Notes: a model not told the origin generated them from the letters alone. Shown: positions 16,855-25,078, counted from the first letter of the stretch. The stretch: DNA of 30,394 nt from SSEF01 sp964398485 (GCA_964398485.1 CAYNMD010000010.1:1-30394); one strand, 5' to 3'. A program made the numbers and translations.

Positions 16855-18216
16855 CTACTTCTGAGTGCAGAACGGCACTGCGTACTGCACCTGACCCTTG
16901 ACTCGATCAAACGTCACGCCTTCACCAGCCGTCCAGAGGGAAACACCCTCTTGATACGGAAGACCGGCCCAACCGAGACCAAAGCCATCGGCGGCGAAGT
17001 CGTAGCTGACGTTGTTCACTGGGCCAGTACCTGCATAGATGGTCACGTTGACCTTGTCGCTGCAGGCCAGTCCCTTGAACTTCAGCACCAGGCGACTATC
17101 GACAGGCTCGAGCCAGGCCATCTTGATCGAGGGTTCGATCTTGTCACCAGCTGGTGTCTTGCGATTGTCACCGAGACCCCAACCAGCACCGTAGCTCTTG
17201 CCTTGGCGTTCTCCGTTGAGTGCGAAAGCGTAGACCTTGCCAGCTTCCAGCCGGATCGATTGACCGTCTCGGCCAAAGAACCCGGCAAAGAAGTCAGAAC
17301 CGAAGTCCCACACCAGCGTCGCGGTGCCGTCGGCTTCACGCACAGCCGAAATCTTGGCCGGCTTGAAGTCGCCATACTCGATGCCGCAAGCCGAAGCCTT
17401 GGCACCGAGACCACTGAAGTGCCAGCCCTGAGCATCACCGGTGTTGAACCAGTACTCCTGGCCACTCTTGGTCCAGAGCGTGAACTGCACGCATTGATCA
17501 TTGGTTGGGAGACCAACGATCTTGAGTTCCCCATTGTCTTGGGGTCGATTGCAGCCAGCACCACCGCGCTTCCCCCAGTTACCCAGGCGATTGGAGCGAG
17601 CGCACACCTGCTCGACTTCGCTCGAAGCGATGTCGTAGCCCTTGCCATCAGCCCCGAGCCAGGTGAGCTTACCGCCCACATAGTTGGGATTGATGGAGAG
17701 GTGTGTTCCTCCGTCGCTGGAGAACACCAGATTGCCGGCGAACTCGGGTGTGCCGCCGCCACAGAGACTCGGCTTCACCCAGCAGCGATACTCGCCGATG
17801 TTGCCAAAGCCCACGAGCTGGTAGCTCGTGAACTTGCCAAAGCCGTAGACATCGCCGTTTGGGCGAACCCCGAGGTAGTTGTCCGTTGGTTGGTAGTAAC
17901 GGAACTCGTACTCGTTGCCGAGGTATGTCGTCCGCTGCGTCACCGGCCCTTTGGGAAAGAGGAAGGAGTACTCCTTCTCTGCCCAGTCGAAGAGCTCATT
18001 GACCGTGATGGTCGTCGCGCTCGTCGCTGCCAAGGCCTGCTTTCTGGCACCGCCCAGGAGCGTTTCGCTCTGGGTAGCCTTGGCGAAGTCCCACTGAGGA
18101 GCAACTACTCCCTGCGTGGTTGGAAGTGATGACACCTCCTGACCTCCCCCGCCGCAAGCAACGAGGGCTCCAATGGTGATTGCGGCCACCATCAGCCGGA
18201 GCCATGTTTTGAGCAT
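16855..18216 (-). CDS. GC-rich exported lipoprotein, probably imported from a betaproteobacterium
   Basis: 453 residues. The signal peptide ends in the lipobox LVAC followed by GGGG (Cys at 21), a start typical of Burkholderiales lipoproteins. Residues about 70-140 carry a motif I recognise from proteins of that group: LFDWAEKEYSFLFP, later YRYYQPTDNYLGVR in looser form (EFRYYQPTDNYLGV) and DVYGFG. The rest is beta-rich with several Cys (CARSNRLG, ACGIEYGD, GLACSDKV) and no enzyme motif I know. Base composition is near 60% GC, while neighbours are clearly lower, and the start has a strong SD (AAGGAG, 18224-18229, 7 nt spacing) unlike other genes here. It has its own promoter and terminator. 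The function is unknown; surface or ligand binding is only a guess. An assembly chimera cannot be excluded from sequence alone. Confidence 0.85.
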   Translation of the reverse strand: MLKTWLRLMVAAITIGALVACGGGGQEVSSLPTTQGVVAPQWDFAKATQSETLLGGARKQALAATSATTITVNELFDWAEKEYSFLFPKGPVTQRTTYLGNEYEFRYYQPTDNYLGVRPNGDVYGFGKFTSYQLVGFGNIGEYRCWVKPSLCGGGTPEFAGNLVFSSDGGTHLSINPNYVGGKLTWLGADGKGYDIASSEVEQVCARSNRLGNWGKRGGAGCNRPQDNGELKIVGLPTNDQCVQFTLWTKSGQEYWFNTGDAQGWHFSGLGAKASACGIEYGDFKPAKISAVREADGTATLVWDFGSDFFAGFFGRDGQSIRLEAGKVYAFALNGERQGKSYGAGWGLGDNRKTPAGDKIEPSIKMAWLEPVDSRLVLKFKGLACSDKVNVTIYAGTGPVNNVSYDFAADGFGLGWAGLPYQEGVSLWTAGEGVTFDRVKGQVQYAVPFCTQK

Positions 18217-18335
18217 GGTGCTACTCCTTGGGCTAAGCCCACTATGGCCACTGGGCCGGATTGAATAATCAGAATCTTGTTCGAGTTTTTAAAGAGCCGA
18301 ATGCCTCCTTTGGAAAGACCCAAAGTTGACAGCAT

Positions 18336-18364
18336 AGTCTATCATAATAGTATTAAAAAGTCAA
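18336..18364 (-). promoter_or_regulatory. Promoter of the imported lipoprotein gene
   Basis: On the minus strand TTGACT (18359-18364), 17 nt, TAGACT (18336-18341) preceded by TGA. The leader is long, about 110 nt, and contains a GGCTCTTTAAAA element (18287-18298), a second SD-like AAAGGAGG (around 18306) and a palindrome TGGGCTTAGCCCA. Confidence 0.6.
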
Positions 18365-18433
18365 TGATAAAAAGATGGTATTTCTGGCTTTATTCAAGCC
18401 ATAATCTGATGAAATTTTCTCTGTACTGAGCTG

Positions 18434-18442
18434 TGATATACT
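18434..18442 (+). promoter_or_regulatory. Extended -10 promoter of the phosphohexomutase gene
   Basis: TGATATACT gives TGn plus TATACT (18437-18442), about 21 nt before the ATG at 18464. No -35 match is found at the right distance. The predicted leader is only ~14 nt. Confidence 0.6.
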
Positions 18443-18463
18443 GGAAGCACTTAAATTTTACCT

Positions 18464-19801
18464 ATGTTTGAACCGAAGATTTTCAAGGCCTATGATATCC
18501 GCGGGATTTACGGCAAAGAATTTGATGATGATCTCGCTTATAAACTTGGCCGAGCAGTAGTAGTCCATTTTGGAGCTAAAAAAATTGCTGTCGGCCGAGA
18601 TGTTCGTGCCTCTTCCCCAGCTCTCTATACCGAACTTTCTCGTGGCATCACTGAGCAGGGATCTGATGTCATTGACCTTGGCGTAGTCACCACTCCGATG
18701 GTGCATTTTGCAGCCGGTCGTCTCGATATCGACCTCGCCATTGCTGTCACCGCTTCGCATAATCCACCCGAATACAATGGTTTTAAAATTGACCTCAAAG
18801 AAGCCATCCCTGTCGGTGAAAAAACCGGCCTCTTGGACCTCCGAGAACTCGTGACACAAAATAACTTTCCAGAAAGTGAAAGCAGAGGTCAAGTCCTCCA
18901 AGAAGATATCCGCCCGGCCTACTACTCTTATTTTTCTTCCTTTGCTCATTTCGGAGACAAACGATTCACATTAGCCATAGACACCGCCAATGCCATGGGT
19001 ATCGTTGAACTCCCCATGTATGATGAGTTCCCTGAAAACCTTACCGTTCACAAGCTCTACGATGACCTCTCCAAGCCATTCTCTGTCCATGAACCCAATC
19101 CTCTCAAGACCGAGACACTCGATGAGCTCCGTGAGTTCGTAAAAGAGAAACATGCAGATTTGGGTATTGCCTATGATGGTGACGCTGACCGTATAGGCTT
19201 TGTCGATGAGCGAGGTGAAGTGATTCCCATGGATCTTATTACTGGTCTCGTAGCCAAAATTGTCCTGGAGAAAAACCCAGGTGCTACTATTCTCTACGAT
19301 CTCCGCTCGAGTCGCGCTGTCAAAGAAACTATCGAGGAGTCTGGTGGAAACGCTATCGAGTGTCGTGTTGGCCACGCTTTTATCAAGCGACAGCTCCGAG
19401 ATGACGGGGGTATTTTTGCCGGCGAACTCTCTGGCCACTACTACTTTATCGAAAATTCCTACGCTGAGGCCTCTACTCTCGTCGCCTTTCATCTTCTCAA
19501 TCTCATGGCCGAAACTGGAAAACCTATTTCCGAGCTTGTCTCCAGCCTTCATCGCTACGTCCATTCGGGTGAGATCAACTCTGAGGTAGAAGACAAGGAT
19601 GTGGTGCTCAATACGCTGCGCGAAAAATACAAAGATGGGATGCAGAATGAACTCGATGGACTCAAGGTAAATTACCCCGAATGGTGGTTCAATGTGAGAC
19701 CATCCAATACCGAGCCAGTCCTCCGTCTCACCATGGAAGCCACTACCCGAGACCTGATGGAAGAAAAGCGCGATGAGCTTCTCGCGATTATTCGTGGATA
19801 A
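18464..19801 (+). CDS. Phosphomannomutase/phosphoglucomutase (alpha-D-phosphohexomutase)
   Basis: 445 residues, the normal length of bacterial PMM/PGM. All four domain signatures are present: N-terminal FKAYDIRGIYGKEF (7-20), the active-site phosphoserine loop TASHNPPEYNGFK (S98), the metal loop DGDADRIGF (238-246), the sugar-binding loop GELSGHYYF (320-328) and the phosphate-binding loop RPSNTEPVLRL (412-422). It interconverts hexose 1- and 6-phosphates, supplying GDP-mannose or UDP-glucose type precursors for surface glycans. The glucose/mannose-6-phosphate isomerase at 24013-25038 would feed the same pathway. It is one of the few plus-strand genes, with its own promoter and a terminator at 19891. 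Whether the substrate is mannose, glucose or both cannot be decided. Confidence 0.95.
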   Translation: MFEPKIFKAYDIRGIYGKEFDDDLAYKLGRAVVVHFGAKKIAVGRDVRASSPALYTELSRGITEQGSDVIDLGVVTTPMVHFAAGRLDIDLAIAVTASHNPPEYNGFKIDLKEAIPVGEKTGLLDLRELVTQNNFPESESRGQVLQEDIRPAYYSYFSSFAHFGDKRFTLAIDTANAMGIVELPMYDEFPENLTVHKLYDDLSKPFSVHEPNPLKTETLDELREFVKEKHADLGIAYDGDADRIGFVDERGEVIPMDLITGLVAKIVLEKNPGATILYDLRSSRAVKETIEESGGNAIECRVGHAFIKRQLRDDGGIFAGELSGHYYFIENSYAEASTLVAFHLLNLMAETGKPISELVSSLHRYVHSGEINSEVEDKDVVLNTLREKYKDGMQNELDGLKVNYPEWWFNVRPSNTEPVLRLTMEATTRDLMEEKRDELLAIIRG

Positions 19802-19890
19802 TTTGACAGCTTTTTGTCTCAAGGAGTACAATGAGCGTCAATGAACCACATCAAAAACAAGTACATAGTGCTTGAGATCAAATCGATCTA

Positions 19891-19914
19891 ACCGCCCCTA
19901 TCGGCGGTTTTTTT
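19891..19914 (+). terminator. Rho-independent terminator after the phosphohexomutase gene
   Basis: ACCGCC (19891-19896), 6-nt loop, GGCGGT (19903-19908), followed by seven T in total (19908-19914). It lies 90 nt past the stop on the same strand. Confidence 0.88.
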
Positions 19915-19957
19915 GTGGTCAGAATCAGTACCTCAACAACCAATCGAGAGAAACAAC

Positions 19958-20161
19958 ATGGACCTAAGCGAACAGCTTCGAATCGAAACCTCTCAAGCTC
20001 GCCTCCATGACAGTCACGTTCATCTGTACGTCCTTCATGGAGAAATGCTTCGCAGGAGAGAAGAGAGGGCGAGGAGGGATGTCCTACGAGCTGAGTGTGG
20101 TCTCCCACCAATCACAAAACTACCGCGTGGAGCTTGGACGCAATTCCTCCGAAAAGCCTGA
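19958..20161 (+). CDS. Hypothetical small basic protein (67 aa, doubtful)
   Basis: ATG at 19958 opens 67 codons ending in TGA. A longer frame from 19913 starts inside the terminator T-run and is less likely. The product is Arg- and Leu-rich (MLRRREERARRDVLRAECGL) with a charged helix in the middle, no TM and no known domain. The upstream AGAGA is a weak SD. An overlapping frame (20007-20264) is also open, so the coding status is uncertain. The leftward-transcribed rhodanese gene follows, so it would be monocistronic. Confidence 0.3.
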   Translation: MDLSEQLRIETSQARLHDSHVHLYVLHGEMLRRREERARRDVLRAECGLPPITKLPRGAWTQFLRKA

Positions 20162-20241
20162 ACCAACTAGCAAGCCATCAGAATACACTCACCGTTCCTC
20201 CTTAGAGTCAAATCTCCTCATCAGCACCCGCCAAAGAGCCT

Positions 20242-20271
20242 CCCCGCCATCCGAAATCGGATGAGGCGGGG
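20242..20271. repeat. GC-rich inverted repeat (hairpin)
   Basis: CCCCGCC (20242-20248) pairs with GGCGGGG (20265-20271). An inner ATCCG/CGGAT stem is continuous with it except for a 2-nt bulge, and the loop is AAAT-like. There is no real T-run on the + side and none on the - side, so it is a poor terminator. It lies 27 nt past the rhodanese stop and may protect or end that transcript. Confidence 0.55.
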
Positions 20272-20297
20272 CAAATATTTTCATCTTGAAATACTCC

Positions 20298-20630
20298 CTA
20301 GACTGGCTGTCCCCACGCTTCCACACCACCCTCGAGATTCTCGGCGTGCCATCCATACTGGAGAAGCTTTTCACAAGCTCGAGCTGATCGCCCTCCCGAG
20401 TGACAGAGCGTCACCACTGGCGTAGTCACCGGGAAACCTGCTGCTCCAAAAATCTTCTGTTCAAGTTCTTCACGCGTCGCAAAAAGAAGTGGCATGATAG
20501 GCACATGCACATAATTTTTCGGCGGGTGCACAAAATACGGCTGTTTAGTTACTTCTTGAGCATCTCGCACATCAACCAAAACCATCGGCTTGCCTTCGCT
20601 GAGCTGCTGCTTCAAAGTTTGGACCTTCAT
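20298..20630 (-). CDS. Rhodanese-like domain protein
   Basis: 110 residues forming a single rhodanese domain. MVLVDVRDAQEV (16-27) is the CH2A-like start, and the active-site loop is C76-HSGGR81 (C-x4-R form, catalytic Cys present). GWHAENLEGGVEAW (93-106) is the typical C-terminal signature. These enzymes carry persulfide sulfur for thiolation or detoxification; the acceptor is unknown. The gene begins 4 nt after the trpS stop and is probably translated from the trpS mRNA. A possible sulfur donor role for tRNA modification is only suggested by that context. Confidence 0.93.
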   Translation of the reverse strand: MKVQTLKQQLSEGKPMVLVDVRDAQEVTKQPYFVHPPKNYVHVPIMPLLFATREELEQKIFGAAGFPVTTPVVTLCHSGGRSARACEKLLQYGWHAENLEGGVEAWGQPV

Positions 20631-20634
20631 AGAA

Positions 20635-21615
20635 CTACCGCACGAAGCCTACCTTTTCGTAGACTCCTTTTATTTTCTGCTCCGACAGAGCTCGAGCTTT
20701 CTCGGCACCAGCTCGAAGTATTCTGAGGGCTTCTTCATCAGAAATAGCTGTGAGCCTTTCTTGAAATGGGACAAGAAAATTTACCACTACTTCAGCGAGA
20801 TCCGACTTGAAATCACCGTAGCCTTTCCCTTGATACATCGCCTCGATCTCCTGCGTTGATTTTCCTGAGAGGAGTGTATAAATATTGATAAGATTCCGGA
20901 GAGCCGGCTTCTCGTCAGAGTAGACAATTTCACTCCCGCTATCTGTCACTGCTTTTTTGATCTTCTTCCGGATCGCATCGGCATCATCGGTCAAAGCAAT
21001 ATAGTTATACTCACTCGCCGCTGACTTGGACATTTTTTTGGTCGGGTCATCGAGCCCCATAATGCGAGCCCCTTCCTTGGTAATGAGGGGCTCGGGCAGT
21101 ACAAATGTCTCACCAAAGCGATTATTGAAACGCTGGGCGAGATCTCGCGTCAGCTCCACATGCTGTTTCTGATCTTCCCCCACTGGCACAACTGCCGTAT
21201 CGTAGAGCAAAATATCCGCCGCCATGAGTACGGGATAATCAAAGAGGCCCACTCCCGATCCTTCCCAACCATCTTTTTGAGATTTGTCTTTGTACTGAGT
21301 CATCCGTCCCAGTTCACCCATCGTCGCAACGGTATTCAAAATCCACCCGAGCTCCGTATGACCTGCTATATGTGACTGAATGAAAATAGTAGACTTCTCT
21401 GGATTAATTCCAGCAGCGAGATAAATCTTGGCAATTTCCAAAATTTTCTTCCGAAGCTCGGCCGGCTCCTGCGGTACCGTAATGGCATGAAGATCGACCA
21501 CACAAAAGAAAGCCTCATAGTCGTTCTGAAGTTCCACCCACTGTTTGATCGCTCCCAAATAGTTGCCCAAATGCAGATTGCCCGATGGCTGTATCCCCGA
21601 AAAAAGTCGCTTCAT
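20635..21615 (-). CDS. trpS: Tryptophanyl-tRNA synthetase
   Basis: 326 residues, normal for bacterial TrpRS. Class I signatures: FSGIQPSGNLHLGNYLGA (HLGN at 15-18) and KMSKS (194-198). Trp/adenylate-pocket segments such as DLHAIT (41-46), YPVLMAADILLY and VPVGEDQKQHVELTRDLA are intact. It charges tRNA-Trp in the cytoplasm. It has its own extended -10 promoter, and the rhodanese gene is attached downstream. Because a tRNA with anticodon UCA is present in this window, the specificity of this enzyme for CCA versus UCA anticodons would be of interest, but nothing in the sequence is aberrant. Confidence 0.98.
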   Translation of the reverse strand: MKRLFSGIQPSGNLHLGNYLGAIKQWVELQNDYEAFFCVVDLHAITVPQEPAELRKKILEIAKIYLAAGINPEKSTIFIQSHIAGHTELGWILNTVATMGELGRMTQYKDKSQKDGWEGSGVGLFDYPVLMAADILLYDTAVVPVGEDQKQHVELTRDLAQRFNNRFGETFVLPEPLITKEGARIMGLDDPTKKMSKSAASEYNYIALTDDADAIRKKIKKAVTDSGSEIVYSDEKPALRNLINIYTLLSGKSTQEIEAMYQGKGYGDFKSDLAEVVVNFLVPFQERLTAISDEEALRILRAGAEKARALSEQKIKGVYEKVGFVR

Positions 21616-21637
21616 AAATATCTTTTAGTACTCTGGT

Positions 21638-21646
21638 ATTTTAGCA
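21638..21646 (-). promoter_or_regulatory. Extended -10 promoter of trpS
   Basis: The minus strand reads TGCTAAAAT, TGn plus TAAAAT (21638-21643), 22 nt before the trpS start. The region upstream is the RNase J terminator hairpin, so no -35 is available. Confidence 0.55.
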
Positions 21647-21650
21647 TACG

Positions 21651-21677
21651 AAAAATCCCCTTAGTTGGGGATTTTTT
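21651..21677 (-). terminator. Terminator of the RNase J gene
   Basis: AAAAATCCCC (21651-21660) and GGGGATTTTT (21667-21676) form a perfect 10-bp hairpin with a 6-nt loop and T-runs in both directions. It lies 8 nt past the RNase J stop. Confidence 0.88.
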
Positions 21678-21684
21678 GCTTCGG

Positions 21685-23709
21685 TTACACCTCCACTACC
21701 ACTGGGAGTACCATTGGCCGACGGGCGGTTTTCTGAAAGACAAATTGTCCCACCTGCTCTCGAATTTGATTCTTGACGAGTTCCCAATCAAGACTGGTAT
21801 CACGCGAGGTGTTTTTCTTGATGATGTCATGGACCTTGCGCTTGATGTCATTCACCAGATCAAAATTCTCTTTGACATGAATGAAACCACGCGACGTAAT
21901 CTGGAGATTGCCGAGGACTTTCTTAGTCTTGGAATCAATCACCGCGGTGACCGCGAGCATCCCATCTTGGGCCAGCATCTGACGATCGCGTAAGACGACA
22001 TGGCCAATATCACCAATCCCGAGACCATCGACAAAGACGTAGCTGGCATCCGCTTTTTCCTTGCGTACACTCGGAAACCCCTTGTCAGCCTCCGGTACCT
22101 CCAAGACTCCACCATTATCGAGGACAAACACATTCTTTTCGGGCCAGCCCAAGCGATAGGCAATCTTCCCTGCCTCCTTGAGGAAGTAATGATTGGCATA
22201 CACTGGGAGCACGTAAGTAGGCTTCACTTGACGCAAAATCTCTTCGATTTCCCAAATTGTTCCATGACCACCAATATGGATCTCCATGATATCAGAATGG
22301 ATCACGTGATCACACTTGCGATAGAGGTTGTCCTTGAGTCGCTGAATACTGCGCTCATTGCCCGGGATTACCGAGCTCGAAAAAACAATCGTATCAGAAC
22401 GCTCCAGCTTGATAAAGCGATGGTTGTCAGTCACGATCCTTGAAAGAGCGGCGTTTTGCTCACCCTGAGCACCAGTACAAATCACCACGATTTGATTATT
22501 GGGATATTTGTGAATATCATTCACTGGAATCAGTGTTTCTTTTTTCACCTTGAGATAGCCGAGCTCCTTGGCCACCTCAATATTCATCTTCATGCTGTAG
22601 CCCTCAAGCGCTACTCTTTTGCCCATCCGCTCAGCATATTCGATAAGGTACGCGACACGCCTGATCTGCGAAGCAAAGGTACCGATAATGACTCGGCCTG
22701 GTGCCATCCGAATCAGATTTTGAAGATTGGTATGTACTTCCGTCTCAGACGGTGGCAACCCCTTTTTGAGCGCCCCGAGACTCTCGAGCATGAGAAAGGT
22801 GGGCTGAGGCAATGCCTCCAGATGACGGTAATGGATATCCTTGGCATCAGTATTCAAAGGCTCATTGGATATCATCCAATCCCCCATATGAATAATCGAG
22901 CCATTAGGGGTCACCAAAGCAATCCCCATCGCATCCATAATCGAGTGTTCGACTTCAAAGAAGCGAATCTCAAAAGCACCAAGGCGAATCTTGTCCTCAA
23001 GCGTCTTCACTCGAATTGCTTTGAGCTGCTTGGCAGATCCCTTGTGCTCGTCTTCACACTTGCGCTGAATGAGAGCTAGGGTAAAATCTCGGCCAATAAT
23101 AGTTGGATAATTCAACTGCCGAAGAAGAATCGGCGCTGCCCCGATATGATCAAGATGACCGTGAGTAAAGATTACGCCACGAATATTTTTCTCTTTTCCT
23201 TTGAGATAAGAAACATTTGGGACGATATAATCGATACCTGGCATGTCTTCTTCAGGAAACTGAACACCCATGTCGATAATAACGATGTCCTCACCATATT
23301 CAAACACCGTCATGTTGCGACCAACTTCCTCCTGACCGCCCAGAGGAATAATGCGCAGCACCTTGTCTCCAATCGGAGGTACATCAGGGGCTCCATTTTT
23401 TCGAGCATTAACGTTTCTCACGATTGGTTGGATATCAAAGCGACCACGACCACCGCGAGGCTTGGGTCCGCCAGAACGGCGAGGACCATCATGCTTAGGG
23501 GCATTGCCACTCCCAGTTGGGGCATGAGCTTTCTGTTTGAGTGGCCTGAGCGGTTTTACTATTCTTGGATTCTGCTGCTGAGCCACGATGCCCTCAAAAG
23601 CCCCCACTGACGGAGCTGAGGGAGTTGATTCGGTCGTCCTTGGCCTCACTGACTGAAAGAAACGTCGCCGTGGACGAGACGGCGTGGGGTGGGTTGATGA
23701 TTCCACCAT
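21685..23709 (-). CDS. rnj: Ribonuclease J
   Basis: 674 residues from the ATG at 23707-23709. A GTG 10 codons upstream (23739) is possible but less likely; an AGGAG lies between them. A disordered Arg/Pro/Gly-rich extension of about 110 residues comes first. The metallo-beta-lactamase core starts near KVLRIIPLGGQEEVGRNMTV and carries the zinc motif HGHLDH, then HSIMDAMGIA, the HMGDW motif and HIGGHGTIWE, as in the beta-CASP RNases RNase J1/J2. The C-terminal domain ends in RRPMVLPVVVEV. The enzyme combines 5'-3' exo- and endonuclease activity in mRNA decay and rRNA maturation. The basic tail is long compared with Firmicutes enzymes and probably binds RNA. A terminator closes the gene, and tRNA-Leu lies about 145 nt upstream. 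Confidence 0.96.
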   Translation of the reverse strand: MVESSTHPTPSRPRRRFFQSVRPRTTESTPSAPSVGAFEGIVAQQQNPRIVKPLRPLKQKAHAPTGSGNAPKHDGPRRSGGPKPRGGRGRFDIQPIVRNVNARKNGAPDVPPIGDKVLRIIPLGGQEEVGRNMTVFEYGEDIVIIDMGVQFPEEDMPGIDYIVPNVSYLKGKEKNIRGVIFTHGHLDHIGAAPILLRQLNYPTIIGRDFTLALIQRKCEDEHKGSAKQLKAIRVKTLEDKIRLGAFEIRFFEVEHSIMDAMGIALVTPNGSIIHMGDWMISNEPLNTDAKDIHYRHLEALPQPTFLMLESLGALKKGLPPSETEVHTNLQNLIRMAPGRVIIGTFASQIRRVAYLIEYAERMGKRVALEGYSMKMNIEVAKELGYLKVKKETLIPVNDIHKYPNNQIVVICTGAQGEQNAALSRIVTDNHRFIKLERSDTIVFSSSVIPGNERSIQRLKDNLYRKCDHVIHSDIMEIHIGGHGTIWEIEEILRQVKPTYVLPVYANHYFLKEAGKIAYRLGWPEKNVFVLDNGGVLEVPEADKGFPSVRKEKADASYVFVDGLGIGDIGHVVLRDRQMLAQDGMLAVTAVIDSKTKKVLGNLQITSRGFIHVKENFDLVNDIKRKVHDIIKKNTSRDTSLDWELVKNQIREQVGQFVFQKTARRPMVLPVVVEV

Positions 23710-23758
23710 AATATTTTGGGTACTCCTGTCTATCACCACAAATTAAAAAGTGATCAAC

Positions 23759-23767
23759 ATCGTACCA
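23759..23767 (-). promoter_or_regulatory. Possible extended -10 promoter of the RNase J gene
   Basis: The minus strand reads TGGTACGAT (TGn plus TACGAT), about 50 nt upstream of the ATG. No convincing -35. Confidence 0.35.
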
Positions 23768-23853
23768 GATTAAATTTAAAAGAGGTCGGAACAACTTCCG
23801 TACAAACTTTGAGTTTTGCGTTCCATGAAGCCTTCTTCAAAAAACGCCTCTTG

Positions 23854-23937
<84 letters not shown>

Positions 23938-24012
23938 ATCCGACTGGATATACTACAGTTTTCCTATTATCCAGCCGTTTCTCTCATTCTGTCAAAAGAC
24001 TCCCCCTCTCGC

Positions 24013-25038
24013 CTACGCCAATCGCTTTTTGAGAGCTTCTACCATGGCTACCGGGGTTGGATCCTGGCCATATTCCAGCGCGAGATAATAAGACGTGAAG
24101 TCGCCCAGGGCGATACTTCGGAATATCCTACTATACACACTCTCTCCATCCATGTCAAGTATCTCCACTTCAACTCCTTTTTCTCGAAGAAGCTCCGCAG
24201 TGATTTCAAAGCGCCTAAGGTTTTGAGAATGAGTCCCACTATCACGAAGCATAAGAACAAAAAACTTCCCCTGAGGAAGGGTCCACCCAACCATCTCGTT
24301 ATGATTCAGCTCAGGAAAGAAGTTCCAAAAAGCTGGTGTCTTTGCATTCTCATTGAGCTTAATCTTCCACACCATAGCCACTGACTTATACTTGGCCGTA
24401 GAATAAATAACTGGTGTTTTACCGGCCATTTTCTTGGCAAGACTTTCTCCCTGTTTCTCGATAGCCTCCATGTCAGCAGCGAGAAGCTTGGCCTCTCGAA
24501 TAATGTCCTCGGTTGAATCAGGAACCAATCCTTGATTAACCAATACCTGGAGCATCGAGCCAAAAAAATAACCCGTTCCAACACGAGGTTGAAAATTTTC
24601 AAATGGAATAGGAAGTTTAATATGGGGGATGCCGTGTTCCTTGGCCATGGACTCTAATTTGCCACCAGCCGAAAAAGCGATGCATGGGAGTTTATGCGCC
24701 AGTATTTCTTCAAATGAAGCAATCGTTTCCTCAGTGTTGCCAGAATACGAACAAACAAAATTGAGGCACTGATGAAAGCTCTCGGGAGGAAGAGAGTACG
24801 ATCGATTCTGATAAATAGAGAGTGGCTGTTTATCGGGCTCCTCACTTCGAAACAAGTCATTTAAATAAATACGGAAAAGATTACCAGGAAGAGCTGAACC
24901 GCCCATGCCAGAAATCATAATTGAACGGAAAGTCCCTGGAACGCTAATACCTTTGGCTAATGCAAACCCGACTTGGAACTGCTGAGGGCTCTCCAGAATC
25001 ATCTGCCGTAAGTTAGAAATATCAAGCGGATGTGTCAT
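24013..25038 (-). CDS. Bifunctional glucose-6-phosphate/mannose-6-phosphate isomerase (SIS family)
   Basis: 341 residues. The N-terminal SIS domain has ISGMGGSAL (42-50) and the sugar-phosphate loop SYSGNTEET (97-105). The second half has WNFFPELNHNEMVGW (238-252) and the C-terminal YYLALEYGQDPTPVAMVEALKKRL, both typical of the bacterial/archaeal bifunctional PGI/PMI family. It converts fructose 6-phosphate to glucose 6-phosphate or mannose 6-phosphate, at the branch between glycolysis and nucleotide-sugar synthesis, and should feed the phosphohexomutase at 18464. The downstream 75 nt hold no terminator before tRNA-Leu, so the tRNA may lie on the same transcript. The start at 25038 fits the family; a GATAAT near 25065 could be its -10. 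Confidence 0.93.
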   Translation of the reverse strand: MTHPLDISNLRQMILESPQQFQVGFALAKGISVPGTFRSIMISGMGGSALPGNLFRIYLNDLFRSEEPDKQPLSIYQNRSYSLPPESFHQCLNFVCSYSGNTEETIASFEEILAHKLPCIAFSAGGKLESMAKEHGIPHIKLPIPFENFQPRVGTGYFFGSMLQVLVNQGLVPDSTEDIIREAKLLAADMEAIEKQGESLAKKMAGKTPVIYSTAKYKSVAMVWKIKLNENAKTPAFWNFFPELNHNEMVGWTLPQGKFFVLMLRDSGTHSQNLRRFEITAELLREKGVEVEILDMDGESVYSRIFRSIALGDFTSYYLALEYGQDPTPVAMVEALKKRLA

Positions 25039-25078
25039 AGCTTTTGTGTAAATAATTATCTTTTCGAGAAAAACATTT

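Larger units (their letters stand above)
19802..20297 (+). other. Gene-poor interval between the phosphohexomutase and rhodanese genes
   Basis: It holds a possible 14-codon ORF with a strong SD (AAGGAG at 19821-19826, ATG 19831, TGA 19873), a terminator (19891-19914), a doubtful 67-codon ORF (19958-20161), and a GC-rich hairpin (20242-20271). No conserved domain is recognised on either strand. Confidence 0.6.

Noticed and set aside
16768..18129. 453-codon open frame on the + strand opposite the lipoprotein gene
   Set aside because: It mirrors the GC-rich minus-strand gene. The minus-strand frame has a lipobox, an SD, a promoter and a terminator; the + frame has no recognisable domain and starts inside the terminator hairpin.
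16752..18364. Insertion sequence or phage carrying the GC-rich gene
   Set aside because: No transposase, integrase, terminal inverted repeats or target duplication can be seen at either edge.
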